Source of the DNA: Bathymodiolus brooksi
Taxonomy: Eukaryota > Mollusca > Bivalvia > Mytilida > Modiolidae
DNA: 64,000 nt
Assembly (NCBI GenBank): GCA_963680875.1
Contig: OY804588.1
Span: forward strand, 60,462,369 to 60,526,368
Reading direction: 5' to 3'
Below, piece by piece: positions 25,037 through 36,634 of the stretch. Made by a program: the position numbers and the translations under genes. The stretch's first letter is position 1. Each line of letters begins with the position of its first letter. The notes under the pieces were generated by a model. It had not been told where the DNA came from. It saw only the letters and a program-made list of their open reading frames with translations, and ran no database searches.

Positions 25037-25153
25037 GTTCTAAGCTTCCTAGTGACCTACTATGATTATTTGGACGGTCAGTAAATAGTTGCGAACCCTT
25101 CAACTATTTACTGACCGTCCAAATAATCATAGTCGGTCACGGGAGCTTAGAAC
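25037..25153. repeat. 117-bp hairpin palindrome
   Basis: The left arm starts GTTCTAAGCTTCCTAGTGAC and continues TATGATTATTTGGACGGTCA and GTAAATAGTTG. The right arm is its reverse complement, ending GGTCACGGGAGCTTAGAAC. About 36 central bases per arm match perfectly and the loop is only CGAACCCTT. This is a near-perfect foldback, either a small MITE or an inverted duplication. Confidence 0.9.
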
Positions 25154-26880
25154 ATTTTTGTACGATGTTGCTGATCTTTAACTTGAAACAGTAACTAAGT
25201 TTTTTCCACGAACTATGTTTGACGGATTTTCTTGGAAGTTCTAAGGCTAAATACGTAATGGTCACTAGACAAAATTAAGCACCGCCCACTGACCTTCTGT
25301 AATTTTCCATCTGCATCGTTTCGTAAATGCACGTTTATCTATCGTCTGCATCGTTATTTTTATGAATGGAATTTTCCACTGGCCAGTAAAGCGTATTAAT
25401 CTTATTCTCTAGATTTCCATATATGGCTCTCCCTATTATTGTTATTTTTAGGAATGATTTTATCCAATCATAGGTCGTCAAATAAATGCAACATCATACA
25501 ATTTTTTTTTAATGAATTGAAAATTGCAATTTTTGTAGTTTTATGTAATTAAATGCATTCTCGGTTATTAAAAACGTAGAAATCAATAAAAAAAAAGTTG
25601 ATACTTGTATATATTAAAACAAAAAAAAATCAAATATTCCAAAGGCGATATTTATAGTGTATTGATTGTTATGAAAAGATCATGAAATAATGATTAAGAA
25701 GGCAAGATTTGGGAGACAACTGTTTTAAGTAGTTTTAACTTGTGTCTTGCCCTTTTGTCTTTTTGAACAATAAAATATGTTTAAAGTAAGATATTTCTAC
25801 AAATATATATTAAAAAAACTTTGAAATCTTCAGGACAATTGTCAGTTTTATCAAAATTTCATCAGGACATTCTTTCTTAATTTAATTAAACTAATTTTTA
25901 TAAAGTTTTTCAGGACAATTTGAGAAATAGGTGGGTAAATGTCCTGAGACCGGTGCCTAGCTGAATCATTAACATTTAATGTTATATCATAGAATTCATG
26001 TCTAAAAGATGAACTTGATTATGAATTGTTAAATTTTAACCTCATAAACATAATTAATTTCGAAATTACACAAAAAAAACATTTCTGAATTTTTTTCCAT
26101 TAATTGTATGAGAAATAAGATGTTTCATTGTAAATGAATCATAAAAATGACAGAATTTAAGATCCTTTTTTCTTGTTTATTGACTTAAAAGGAGGGTGAA
26201 ACAAAGACTTTGTTTTTTCCGACTATTTATCAGTTAACACGGGTGTCATATTCAGAACATTTTATAACCCAATGGCATTTAATATTGCTGATTTTAATCT
26301 TTTTATGCTAATAACATATTTTTGTGCAAAGATTAACAACAGAGATACAACAAAAAATTAAATGTTAAAATATTGTAAACTTCCAAAATCTTACTTAAAA
26401 TTGTACTTTAACTATAGCGCTAGTATATAAACTATGATGTAATTTAAGATAAAATTATTATAAATTATTATGTGTGAAGTTATGATTTAACATTACGTGC
26501 ATTAGAAACCATATCTTTTTTATGACTTTGTACCACGTTGCACTTTAATTTCATTGTGATGTTTGCCGACATTATTTTTATACAAATAAATTTAATGGAA
26601 AAATTACAATGCTATTAGAACTATTGGTGTGATGAATCAAGTATGACAATTGAAACATAGTTCCTTCAAAATTATACATTTTATGGATTTTGCGATTCAA
26701 TTTTGAAACTTTTCCCGACTAGTATTATTTGTTTTTCATTTTATTACAGGAAAGAAAATCTGTCTTTGTAATTCATAGGTGATGCCATCCGTATAAGGAT
26801 TAATGTTTGCAATGTAATATTTTTAACTCACTTGAGTATCTAGGCTCATGTGAGTTTTTCTGATAGAAAAGCGAGCAGTG
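25154..26880. other. AT-rich sequence, no feature seen
   Basis: No clear repeat or coding signal. A pair of short repeats (TTTCAGGACAATT / CTTCAGGACAATTG) occurs near 25830 and 25908. Confidence 0.5.
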
Positions 26881-26888
26881 TCCATCAG

Positions 26889-27400
26889 TTCGTATGTCCT
26901 AAACTTTTCACATTTTCGTCTTCCTCTTCAGAACCAGGTCATGACCTGACCCACCAAACTTACCACAAATATTTCTTTTAGGGTTCCTGAAGAAGCTTTG
27001 TATCTACAGAGTGCTTTGAAATCCAAAATGGCTGCCCTGGCCTCTGATTAGCTGAGATATTTTTCGACTTCTTCTGTAGAACTACTGCATACGAAGTCAC
27101 CAAACTTGTCAGATATGTTCTTATAGGGATCCTGAAGAAGTGTTGATACTTTTCAAAGTGATTTGAAATTTTTTTAAATTATCTTTCTGGCTTCTGATTG
27201 GATGGATTATTTATTACTTCTTTCCAAAACTACTGCATGTAAAATCACTGAAATGTTTCTCTAGAAGTTCTTAAGAAATGTTGTTTCTCTTCAAAGCAAT
27301 CTGAAATTCAAAATGGTTGCCTGGCCTCTGATTGGCTGAGACATTTATGATTTTTTCTCCAGAAGAAATGCATACCAAGACTTTCAGAAATGTCCCTGTT
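26889..27400 (+). repeat. Degenerate ~145-bp tandem repeat, about 3.5 copies
   Basis: Units begin near 26927, 27069, 27220 and 27355. Each carries CTTCTTCYGTAGAACTACTG-like sequence, then TCACCAAACTTG, a step like GGATCCTGAAGAAG, and AAAATGGCTGCCCTGGCCTC with TGATTGGCTGAG. The layout (TTTTCACATTTT, then CTTCYTCTTCAGAACC, then ACCAAACTT) parallels the repeat at 49593-49957. I recall repeats of this type in bivalve genomes, but I cannot assign a function. Confidence 0.75.
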
Positions 27401-27544
27401 TAATTATGGCTAAAAATTGCAAAATGTTTTGTCAATCAAATTGTTAGATCAATTTTAGGTACAGGGTATATGGTTAATTGAAACTCATATTATCTTGAAA
27501 CAAATAAAATTAATAAGATTTTTTTATAGTTCTATATATGAGTT

Positions 27545-27707
27545 AAGGTTATGGTATTTAACCCCAATTTCAACAATATTTCAATTATATCGTGGCAGTC
27601 AGTTTTACTGGTGGAGGAAACCGGAGAAAACCACAGACCTACAGCAAGACACTGACAAACTTTATTACATAATGTTGTATCGAGTACAGTAATACACCTC
27701 GCCATTA
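27545..27707 (-). mobile_element. SINE family A, 5'-truncated, with 12-bp target duplication
   Basis: On the minus strand the body runs from GGCGAGGTGTATTACTGTAC through TGTAATAAAGTTTGTCAGTG, CCTCCACCAGTAAAACTGAC and ends TTAAATACCATAACCTTA. It is flanked by TATATATGAGTT at 27533-27544 and again at 27708-27719, a perfect 12-bp duplication. This is direct evidence of insertion by target-primed reverse transcription. The head is missing, as is common for 5'-truncated copies. Confidence 0.92.
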
Positions 27708-27759
27708 TATATATGAGTTGAAATGCTGGAATGAAAATATGGCCATAGTGCATGAGTTA

Positions 27760-28320
27760 TCTCCCCTTTCATCACTTGATTTACAAGAAAAGCACTTTTG
27801 GGGAAAAGTATATATTTGAAAATATATAAGAATCACTACAAAAATAAATTGATCGAAAGTACGTTCTTGAAGAGAGAGCATTGATACTAAGAATTTCTGT
27901 TACCTCATCAAGATAAAATGTTTAAAATTGTGTGTGGTCTTGAATATATATGATGTCATAGTGTTTTTTTTTTACGTTTAATTACTTTAAATGTGTGATG
28001 TCAACAATTAGCCAGTAGTGTTTTTAATCTGTAGAGCAGGTTATAAAAAATTTGTAGATTTTGCAACTTTTACCAGAGAGGTTTTTTTTAATCTTTCTTT
28101 GAACTGTCAGCCATGGAAGATTTTTTTTCATCCATATGTTGGTTTTTTGAAATATATATCTGAAAATTATATTCTTGAAACCTGTGCCCCTGTCATTCAA
28201 AGATTATTTTTATAGTTAGTAGAAGAAGAAAAAATGATATTAATGATGTTAAGTTTAATGTTCTTTGAGTGAAAAAAAATATTAATGGTTTAATAAATGT
28301 TCTTTTAGTTCAATGGCATG
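27760..28320. other. AT-rich sequence, no feature seen
   Basis: No repeat or element end is seen. The 65-codon frame at 28018-28215 is phenylalanine-rich and unremarkable. Confidence 0.5.
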
Positions 28321-28328
28321 TACAAATA

Positions 28329-28425
28329 CAGTCAAGCATGCCCATTTGATCACCTCTGTTAAGCAGTCATCTGTATTTAAAGGTCACATTTTCTTGTCTT
28401 GTCATAGAAAATGCAAGTTTGACTG
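28329..28425. mobile_element. 97-bp MITE, CAGTCAAGC...GTTTGACTG, TA-flanked
   Basis: Begins CAGTCAAGCATGCCCATTTG and ends ATGCAAGTTTGACTG, with TA on both sides. The interior carries GATCACCTCTGTTAAGCAGT and TATTTAAAGGTCACATTTTC. Same subfamily as 61291-61442, 56112-56287 and the right half of 35460-35633. Confidence 0.8.
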
Positions 28426-28429
28426 TACA

Positions 28430-29510
28430 TGTATTTAGAAAATATGAGGTGTGAATGTCATACCGTATTTGAGGTTTTTCATTTTTAACTTTCAACTTGT
28501 GTGCAATTTCACAAATAAATGAAAATTGACAAATTTCTGATATTTTAGAAATATTTTCTATTCATTTGTAATTTACACAGCCTAATTTACAAATAAAACT
28601 TTACATATAAATAATTTTAAAAAAAGGCCAGAATTCTGATAATTTAGAAATATTTTGCAGTCATTTTAAATAAACAGCTTAATTTACAACTAAAATTCTG
28701 TTCTGTTTCTCCAACAGAAAGTCACTACTTTATACGTGTTCTCCTAATTAAGCAATAACTTTTTGTATAAGTCATCCTAGTATCCAGTTCCCATTGTAGT
28801 GCTTTTTCATAATTGATTAAATCTCTATTAAAAGATCACCTGCATTAAGAGGACAATTGTACATTTTTCCCTGTAGGGAATTTACCTATTTTTCCCCATA
28901 GAGGACAAAAAAGTAATGATTTTTCTTTATTTTGATAAAATTGCTAGTGGCATCAAATAGTTAAAAATAGAAACTTGAGATGATAAACATGAGAATGACG
29001 TGACTAGCCTTTTATTGTATATATGGTTTTAGATTGACTTCGCTAGTAATTTGATCAATTGATGACAATATCAGTTTACAGTACCCTATTCTTATTTGTC
29101 GTGGATGAGAATTCAGTTCAGAAAATTTTCTTATCGTACATACGAACGAGTGTTTCACTTTTATGTCTTGATGAAGGTCAATTCTCCGGCAGAAGTAATG
29201 TAATTTCGTTGTTATTTCTGATATTTTCCAACGTTGTTTTCGGTGTTGTATACCGTTTACATACAGTCATTAAATAGATAATATATTTTCTCATTTTCCA
29301 ATTTCATAGCAGGATAACATCGTTGTTGTTCCATTATTGGAAAGATAATTGATAATCTGCAGTAACGTGGATACTATAATTGTGGTAGACAGTGATTTCC
29401 CTTGCGTTGTACTTTCACAATAAGTTACTGTGTTAATTGGGAACTTAGGTCCGTCATTTTTTTGTGATGGGTGAAATTTCTACAATATTTATCTGGTTTT
29501 AGCCAATAAT
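28430..29510. other. AT-rich sequence, no gene supported
   Basis: A frame of 72 codons at 29059-29277 has a mixed hydrophobic composition but no recognisable domain or splice context that I can support. Near 28505-28690 a loosely repeated block contains ATTTYTGATATTTTAGAAAT twice. Confidence 0.45.
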
Positions 29511-29512
29511 TT

Positions 29513-29775
29513 GATAATTGCAACTTGGGAGAAAAATTGTTTCAGATTTGCATGTATGTACATTTTTCTGTACAGATTGTTGCAGGATAAAGTGCAGCTT
29601 GGGAAAAAAAAACTCGCTGAAGATTGGCATTTTTCACAATTTTACTCGATAGATTATGTGCGTTAATTCATACAGCTTCGGGAAATAATATGTTGCAGAT
29701 CTGCATTTAAGCATTCTTGCTCTGAAGATCTTTGTTTGATAAAGTGCAGCTTGGGGAAAATTTCTCTTTGCACTA
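29513..29775. repeat. Degenerate ~75-bp tandem repeat, 4 copies
   Basis: GATAATTGCAACTTGGGAG, GATAAAGTGCAGCTTGGGAA, ATTCATACAGCTTCGGGAAA and GATAAAGTGCAGCTTGGGGA recur at spacings of about 74-76 bases. Between them sits sequence like GCAGATCTGCATTTAAGCAT. The copies are strongly diverged. Confidence 0.65.
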
Positions 29776-29779
29776 CCAA

Positions 29780-32045
29780 CCGAAAGATTTGCTTGATAAG
29801 CAAATGGATTCGTAAATAGAAACTTATTATGACAGTTTAGATGTTTCATGTTACTGTCAATAGATTACATTACTCTATCTCTGTCAGAAATATCGATCCA
29901 TATTTTCGTCAGGTTTCTTGCCATCGTTTTCCAGTACGCTTTTGTTATATACAGTATAAATCCCAATAGTATCAAATGAATAACTCTTGGTGAAGCTTGA
30001 TATCGTGACTTTGTGCTGTTATGTCAGCGTAGCGACTCCTTTACTTATCTGCCCTATCTGTTGTATTAATTCTTTTTATGGACTTAATATTGCCTAAAGA
30101 GAGCTACATGTCTATAAACAAAACATTGTTTTTAATGCCAGCTATATTTTATGTCTTCTAATAAACTTGATGTAAATTCTACAGTTATCAGGATTTTTTC
30201 CTTTAGGGTATATAATATTTTCCTTTCAAAAGAAATGAACTTTACAAACACATAATGGTACTTTTTGTGAGAATATTGTAAAATCTTCAAATCACAACTG
30301 GGTTTTGTATTTGAAGTGTAGGAAACTTTGAAACTTAAGTGAAGTTACTTAAACTGTTACCGTAGATAAGCAAGTGTACCTGGTACCAGTAGAATATAGT
30401 TATAGTTATTGTTGTTTAGCTAATGTAAAAGGAGGATGGATGGTTATTTGGTCACAAATAATGTTCAAATTATGTCATGACGGCCTTAAGAAATAATTCT
30501 GGATACTATGAGAATCTGTCGGTTAACGTCATCGACTTTTGACCACACCCATAACAACACAGACACGGGTTAACCAAGTGTAAAGGTTTCTAGACACGTG
30601 CCCATGTCAGGGTTTCACCACCCAGTTTGATTTAACTGACCATGTTTTCCTTTCCTCCCCTATTAAGTATGGAAGTCATGACATAGGGGCCAAAAAAATA
30701 CCTTTGTTTCCAGTAACCCTACAGACTCTAATTTTCAGCACTTATCTACTTTATTTGTGTTTTTTGTTTTGTTTATCTTCATCCTGTGTCTTGTGTACCC
30801 AATATTGCTAATTTCTCTGCATTGTCCTTTTTTTAATTGCCCCTTTGGTGTTCTCTAATGTTTATTTAAAGTTTTTATTGTCATTTTGATACAAGGACTG
30901 TTAAAGTTTTGCCAACCTGTCTACCAACCCCATTTTTTTTCTAGAATCTGAATGAAAACACAGGTATTTTTTATTTTTTGTCACGTCACTTAGGTGAAAA
31001 AATTGCTAAAAGCACCTGATGATATGTTTCCAGAGTAATAACAATGAGTCAAATAGGGATACTTGTGGTGAAATTTGATATTGGGCTAATTACCTGCATT
31101 ATATACTGTACATGACGCAGCATATAGAACAATTGCAGATTCCATTTTAATGAACAAATTTTGAAATGCATGCATGTCCATGAGTTTATTCTTTGTGCAC
31201 AAGTGATTTTGCTTTTGCCGGATATTAATTTTATTTCACCTAAGGGTACCAATGAATAGCAGCTACAAATTTTTTTATATAATTTTTTGGACTAATTTTT
31301 AATTACAAAAACTTGTCGTAATGGTAATTATATGCATTGTTGCCATTGGCTGGTTAAAATTATTGCTGGAACTCTTAAAACGTGCATGCTCTTGTTTTGT
31401 CATGTAATCGTGACTCATTTTAAAGAATCAGTCACACTTTTATCTAATGGTGTCCTGCGGCAGTCTGTAATTCCTTTCTACACTTGTTTCATTGTGCAGA
31501 TCTTTGAAAGTCTTCATCAATTGTTTGAAGTCTGACAAAATTAACGAATAGAGATATTTGCCTGGAGCAACATTCAGTTTCCTTGTTCTGAAGCACAGCT
31601 GGCATTTTTTTATAAAGTGGACAAAAGGACCTTACAAAAAATTACTTCTTCTGAGGTATAAAAGTGGATTATTTTGACAGGTAGAAATCTGAGCTGTATA
31701 AGCCATGTGCATTTTTATGGTGAGAAAGATTTCTCACTTTTGAGACAGACCAGTTCCTATTTTTAGCCATGTGAGATTTTCTTATCTTGCACTAGTGCAA
31801 GACAAAAAAATCACGTGCGTTTTACCGGCAAATGCATGATGTACAGTTTATGTCAACTGCCCCCCAATTCTCCATGCTTTTACTTTTTAAAATAAACAAT
31901 TAACCACGATTCTATGGTGAGAAAGATGTCTTATCGTTTTTATATGATCCTTTAAACTTTTTGTTTGAAACATAAAAATAGAAATAAATTTTCAGCTATG
32001 AAAACTGTATAGAACTGAAAAATTGTCTTAATATTAAATTTCAAA
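29780..32045. other. AT-rich sequence, no feature seen
   Basis: No element ends or clear tandem repeats. Short open frames (31049-31252 minus, 31332-31535 plus) are unremarkable. Confidence 0.5.
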
Positions 32046-32049
32046 ATTA

Positions 32050-32369
32050 CAGTAATACTTGTTTTAGTGACCACCTTTATTAAGCAACAACTTGTATTAT
32101 GTGACCTTAATTTTAATTTCCATTTACAGTGCATTTCTAATTCAAAATAAAAACATAGATATCAAATTTAGTGTACACGACTCGTTTCAGGAATAATCCT
32201 CCTTCAAAAGTCAAAAGGTTGGCAAGCCAAATAATCTTAAAAAGTTTTAGAAGCAATTAAACCAAAGGGCCTTAACAAGATTGCCAAAATCGGCTAAATC
32301 TGTATTTAGTGACTTATATGACCCTATTTCAATGTTCCCATGGTAGGTCACATGAGATAAGCTTGATTG
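32050..32369. mobile_element. 320-bp MITE of the CAGT clan, TA-flanked
   Basis: Begins CAGTAATACTTGTTTTAGTG then ACCACCTTTATTAAG, and ends GGTCACATGAGATAAGCTTG followed by ATTG, with TA on each side. The ends are imperfect inverted repeats of each other and both include the GGTCAC / GTGACC core. Confidence 0.65.
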
Positions 32370-32462
32370 TAAAAAATACTGTTGAAGACACTGACATGCC
32401 AAGCTAAATTAGAATTCTTGGGTACACAAATTTCCATGCTTTCTTACATAATTTTTTAAATA

Positions 32463-32704
32463 CAGTAGTTTCCTCCCCCCCCCCCCCCTCTTACAAGGCT
32501 ACCCCCTTCTGCAATGAAAAAGTGGCCTTATATGAAGGTGACCTCTCTGTAGGGGGTGGGGGGGAATTTAATAGTATTTTTCTATTTCAATGCATCTGAG
32601 AGATGGCCTGATGAGAGGGGTGTTCTTTGCTGTGACAGAAGGGGCCTTATAAGAGGGGTGTTCTTTGCTGTGACAGAAGGGGCCTTATAAGTGGGGTACT
32701 ACTG
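32463..32704. mobile_element. MITE CAGTAGTTTCC...GGTACTACTG with internal 38-bp duplication
   Basis: TA then CAGTAGTTTCCTCC and a C run, followed by CTCTTACAAGGCTACCCCCT. The right end reads GGCCTTATAAGTGGGGTACT then ACTG. Within it GAGGGGTGTTCTTTGCTGTG repeats with a 38-bp period (units at about 32614 and 32652). The right flank is TC, not TA. Confidence 0.75.
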
Positions 32705-32710
32705 TCTTGT

Positions 32711-34415
32711 AGAAAAATTGGGGGAAAATGGGGTTACTATCGACATATGCCACATTTTTGTGCCAGGACCTGGATTTTTTACGCCCTATGTCCTGGTCTG
32801 TTTTCTGTACAATGAGTTGAGGTGAGATCTTCGAGGTGATTGTCCTTTTTATAGATATTGGTGGGATTGTTGACCATCACCATTTAAATGTTTCTTTCCA
32901 TTATGTATGTACACTAAATACTCTAACGATTTGATGGACTATAACGTGTCAAAATTTGTGGGTTTAATATTAAGACTCACTGGCGAGATATGTATTTTAT
33001 AATAGTTTCTGGAGACGAAGAATTCATAAAACCCCAGACCTTCCACTTGAAAAATAAGATTGATAACTAATTTGATGAGAGACGAGGGAAATAAAACAGT
33101 AAATCAAAGCTAGAAATAACATCATAAAATTTATAAGATTTTTTTACGATTTCATTGCATTAAGTTGATAAACAGTGTTGTAAATACACAAATGTATCAC
33201 GTAATGTTACATAAAGTATTCGTAAAAAACATGGTGGTTTGGTGCCTGCCGTATATTACATTCAATTCAAAAATAAACATCCTTACAATAAAATGACTTG
33301 TTTTTACAGGGCACCAGTCATGTATCAGGGTGCCAGAACAGATAATATGTTGATTTTATCTGGTAACATAGTGTCTGGAAGCGTGTCTTTACAGGATAGG
33401 GGGATGTAGTTGGTTTTTTTAAAGACAGGAGGGCAGATGTTTATCGATTCAGAATGTTCAAATGTATTTGATTCATATATAGAGGAATGGAATGAAAAAT
33501 AAAAGTTGGATAAAATAAAGATTTTTTTGTTATTTTTTTGTTATTTTCACATTGTTTATGCAATAACATTTTATCATTAGATTTTAATGATATTACACAG
33601 GACGAATTACACTGTAAAAGGATTTAATTCAAGGATATCAGGTTTTTATTAAAACTATGGTTTTTAATTAAAAGACGGGGGAATTTAAAATTGATTTTCT
33701 GTTTTTATGATATAACATGAGTAGTTATCAATTTATATTACGTATTTAGTTTGTTACACATATTTTCATTGGTTCTTCAACCCTGAATGTCAGCATATAT
33801 TCCGAAAACAGACGGGGTATATATTTCAGTCCCCAAAAACGATTAAAACATGGACGACAAAACATTACGCTTCACTGAATCAATGGTATAATACGGAATG
33901 ATAAATGTATTTTTACCAAATTAAATGCTGTTTTTATACTCAAAACGGATGCATGAACAAAAAAATATTACAACAGTTAATTCCGTCACAAATACCTGAT
34001 CGATTCAGCAAACTCCTATGTTCCACGGCTGTACCATAACAAATAAACAAAACGTTGAGTCTTGAAAACTTTCGACGTCATGTGGCCACACCCAAGGTTT
34101 TATTTACATGTTGTTTACATTTAAATTATTGAAACTGTTTCGCAAACCAGTTGTTTTGTTATGTGATATATTAATGTTATATTTATAAAGTTTATAAAAT
34201 TTACTACATATGAAACTGTATTGATTTAGAAATTTAGTACATTATTTTCCTTCATGAGACACCCCATACATGAAATAGGACGCGACACATCATTGAAGAA
34301 TGACGTCAAGGGTACAGAAACGGACATCTAGAGATATAAAAAATGAAAAGAAAAGAGGCAAATTTATTTAATACAGCTGGATGTTGTATTTAAAAAAAAA
34401 CAATGGTTAAATCCG
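32711..34415. other. AT-rich sequence, no feature seen
   Basis: Nothing beyond AT-rich unique sequence is visible on either strand. Confidence 0.5.
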
Positions 34416-34421
34416 TAATAT

Positions 34422-34555
34422 ATCTGTTATTCAGCTTTCAGACAGGGTATATAATGTGACATTCCCGGCTTATGATATATATTCCCTTCAGCTGCGCCTC
34501 AGGGAATATAGATCCTAAGCTGGGAATGTCACATCTGATAGCTGAATAACATATA
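34422..34555. repeat. Palindrome with TGTGACATTCCCGGCTTATG arms
   Basis: The left arm carries GTTATTCAGCT, GTGACATTCCCGGCTTATGA and ATATTCCCTTCAGC. The right arm carries CTCAGGGAATATAGATCCTA, AGCTGGGAATGTCAC and AGCTGAATAAC, the reverse complement. The left arm has an extra segment including AGACAGGGTATATAAT. A half copy with this extra segment intact lies at 55266-55336, so this is a dispersed foldback family. Confidence 0.85.
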
Positions 34556-34635
34556 ATATTATATTTTAGAACTAGATTTCTTTTAATATTAGAAATTCAA
34601 TATTTTTCGCTATTTTTTTTATTCTAGCTTAACTT

Positions 34636-34684
34636 GCCAGGAAATATAATGTTTGAAATTCCCGCTCGTGAGTTATATTTCCCG
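34636..34684. repeat. Short stem-loop, CCAGGAAATATAA / TTATATTTCCCGG
   Basis: A 13-base arm pair with one mismatch encloses about 23 bases. It lies in a run of four palindromes between 34.4 and 35.1 kb. Confidence 0.6.
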
Positions 34685-34755
34685 GTGATGATTTCCAGTT
34701 TAAACCAATCTATTGTAGACAGACGACAAAGGTCAAAATGTTCACAACCTATATT

Positions 34756-34779
34756 CAAGGACGTATATATACGTCCTTG
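34756..34779. repeat. Perfect 24-bp palindrome
   Basis: Each 12-base arm is CAAGGACGTATA and its reverse complement, with no loop. It is the third palindrome in this cluster. Confidence 0.9.
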
Positions 34780-34942
34780 CTAGATTTAATTTTAATAACA
34801 GTGTACTGTTAATGTTTATTATCAGAACTGTTAGATTACTTAAAATTTCTTGCTGTTTGTCTCATTTAGTATGTCAACTTACACTTATTAATTTTTTTTA
34901 TAGTTTTGATCAATTATTTTACTATTAAAATATAATATAACA

Positions 34943-35118
34943 AATATTCGATGTGACTGTGGTCAATATAGAAGAACATTTTCCCTCGGTACCTTGAATT
35001 GCATGGATGTGTTATATTACCCTCCGCCGTTGGCGTCGGGCAATATAACACACCCATGCATTTCAAGGTACCTCGGGAAAATATTCTTGTATATTTACCA
35101 CAATCACATGGAATATTT
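34943..35118. repeat. 176-bp palindrome with GC-rich centre
   Basis: The left arm carries AATATTCGATGTGACTGTGG, TTTTCCCTCGGTACCTTGAA and ATGGATGTGTTATATTACCC. The right arm is its imperfect reverse complement, from GGGCAATATAACACACCCAT to TCACATGGAATATTT. The centre CTCCGCCGTTGGCGTC is GC-rich in an AT-rich setting. Confidence 0.88.
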
Positions 35119-35459
35119 GTATGATATTTAGGGCAGCTTATACAAGAGTTCTAGAGAAAATATATTTATGGCAGCGAATCCAAGCTTTCAAAAAAAAGAA
35201 AAAAAAAAGGAACAGGGCTACACGTTTCGTCTCTAAAAGGGGTGCACAGACCAAAATTATGACAAAAAATTCAGATAAGGGGGGTGAAAAGAGGGAAGGT
35301 GAAATCTCCCTATGATTTATATATATTGCAATTTAGGATAAGGTATAGTATGTCACATGTCACATGCTGGCAATATTTGTCCTTCTAGACAACAGGACAA
35401 ACTTTATATTTGTGTCTCTTACAGAACGTTAATAGAATGACATAAATAACTTGCCAGAA

Positions 35460-35633
35460 CAGTAGCTCCCTTCTTGTATGGACATCTGTGATGAAAAAGT
35501 GGCCTTTTAAGACAGGTGACCTCTTAAGAGAGGTTCGATTCATATGAAATTTTCAATGACAGGACAAGAAAATGGTGACCTTTTAATACAGGTGACTACT
35601 TAATTGAGGTGATCACATGGGCAGGCTTGACTG
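35460..35633. mobile_element. Chimeric CAGT-clan MITE
   Basis: The left end, CAGTAGCTCCCTTCTTGTAT, belongs to the CAGTAGTCCCCTCTTATAAG subfamily. The right end, ATCACATGGGCAGGCTTGAC then TG followed by TA, belongs to the CAGTCAAGCCTRCCC subfamily. The interior (AGTGGCCTTTTAAGACAGGT, GACCTCTTAAGAGAGGTTCG, TCATATGAAATTTTC) matches 56112-56287. The two ends thus come from different subfamilies. Confidence 0.65.
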
Positions 35634-35666
35634 TATAACATTGTAAAATACTTTTCTTTCTTTTTT

Positions 35667-35722
35667 TTGTCTGATAAGAGAGGTGACCTTTCGTGGGAGT
35701 TGCCTTATAAGAGGCAACTTCT
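35667..35722. mobile_element. Fragment of the CTTATAAGGCCAC MITE
   Basis: CTGATAAGAGAGGTGACCTT, then TCGTGGGAGTTGCCTTATAA and GAGGCAAC correspond to one end of the 61445-61615 subfamily. No partner end is present. Confidence 0.55.
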
Positions 35723-35724
35723 GA

Positions 35725-36098
35725 AACTTTTTTTTTCTGACCGATTTTGTATATATAACCATTCTAACACTGTACAATACCGATGTTCTTTTTTAAAGTA
35801 CACATATCCTTTTCAAAATCTTAAAATTAATTAAGTTCCCAGTAATAAGAATGTCACTAAATGTGCTTCAATCTTGTATCCTTGAGTAAAATTGCATATT
35901 TTAACACTGTGTGGTTTCACTATTGCAGTTTTATTATTTCATCTGCCATTTTCAGTGACATATTACATTAGATTCAATATTTTTGAGTTCCAAAGAGATT
36001 TCCTGTACCTTGTTTCTTGACAGATATAAAAAATAAGAAAGGAGAGAGAGAAAAAAGAAAAAGAAAGTATTTTACAGAAAATTTACTAGTAAGGGAAG
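35725..36098. other. AT-rich sequence, no feature seen
   Basis: A purine-rich run of GAAA and GAGA units lies near 36030-36068. Nothing else is recognised. Confidence 0.5.
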
Positions 36099-36112
36099 AT
36101 TTGTTTTAAGAT

Positions 36113-36365
36113 ATAGGTTTATGGCATTAACACTAATTTCAACAATATTTCAGTAATATCTTGGGAGTTAATTTTATTGCTGGAGTACCTGGAGAAAACC
36201 ACCGACCTGCCTCAAGTCACTGACAAACTTTATCATATAATTTTGTATCAAGTACACCTCGCCATGAACGGGGTTCGAACTCACAACGTTAGTGGTGATA
36301 AGCACTAATTGCATAGATAGTTGTAAATCCAACTACCATACGATCTTGACCACCACGGCACCAAT
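36113..36365 (-). mobile_element. SINE family A, full-length, with ~14-bp target duplication
   Basis: On the minus strand: head CGTATGGTAGTTGGATTTAC, B box GTGAGTTCGAACCCCGTTC, GAGGTGTACTTGATACAAAA, CAGTGACTTGAGGCAGGTCG and a 3' end AGTGTTAATGCCATAAACC. It is flanked by ATTTGTTTTAAGAT (36099-36112) and ATTTGTTTTAAAGAT (36366-36380), a duplication differing by one A. Confidence 0.92.
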
Positions 36366-36634
36366 ATTTGTTTTAAAGATTTGTAGATGATGTAGTATGA
36401 TTTTAGGCTTACAATTTTGAGTATTGGGATATCTTTATTTTTTTATCTTTGTATAATGTTGAAATTAAGATCCTTTAGGAAATTCTTGTAGAACTGCAGT
36501 CATTGCAATTTTATCCATCTCTCCTTTCCTATCCAATGTTAAATTTTGAAACATTTAAACCAGTTTTTAGGATGTTTGCTTTTTACAAGTGTATAACTAG
36601 GAATCTTCTTCACAACTTATACTTGGTTTCATGG

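Noticed and set aside
34422..34555. Transcription terminator or bacterial regulatory hairpin
   Set aside because: The setting is eukaryotic; the half copy at 55266-55336 shows it is a dispersed foldback repeat.
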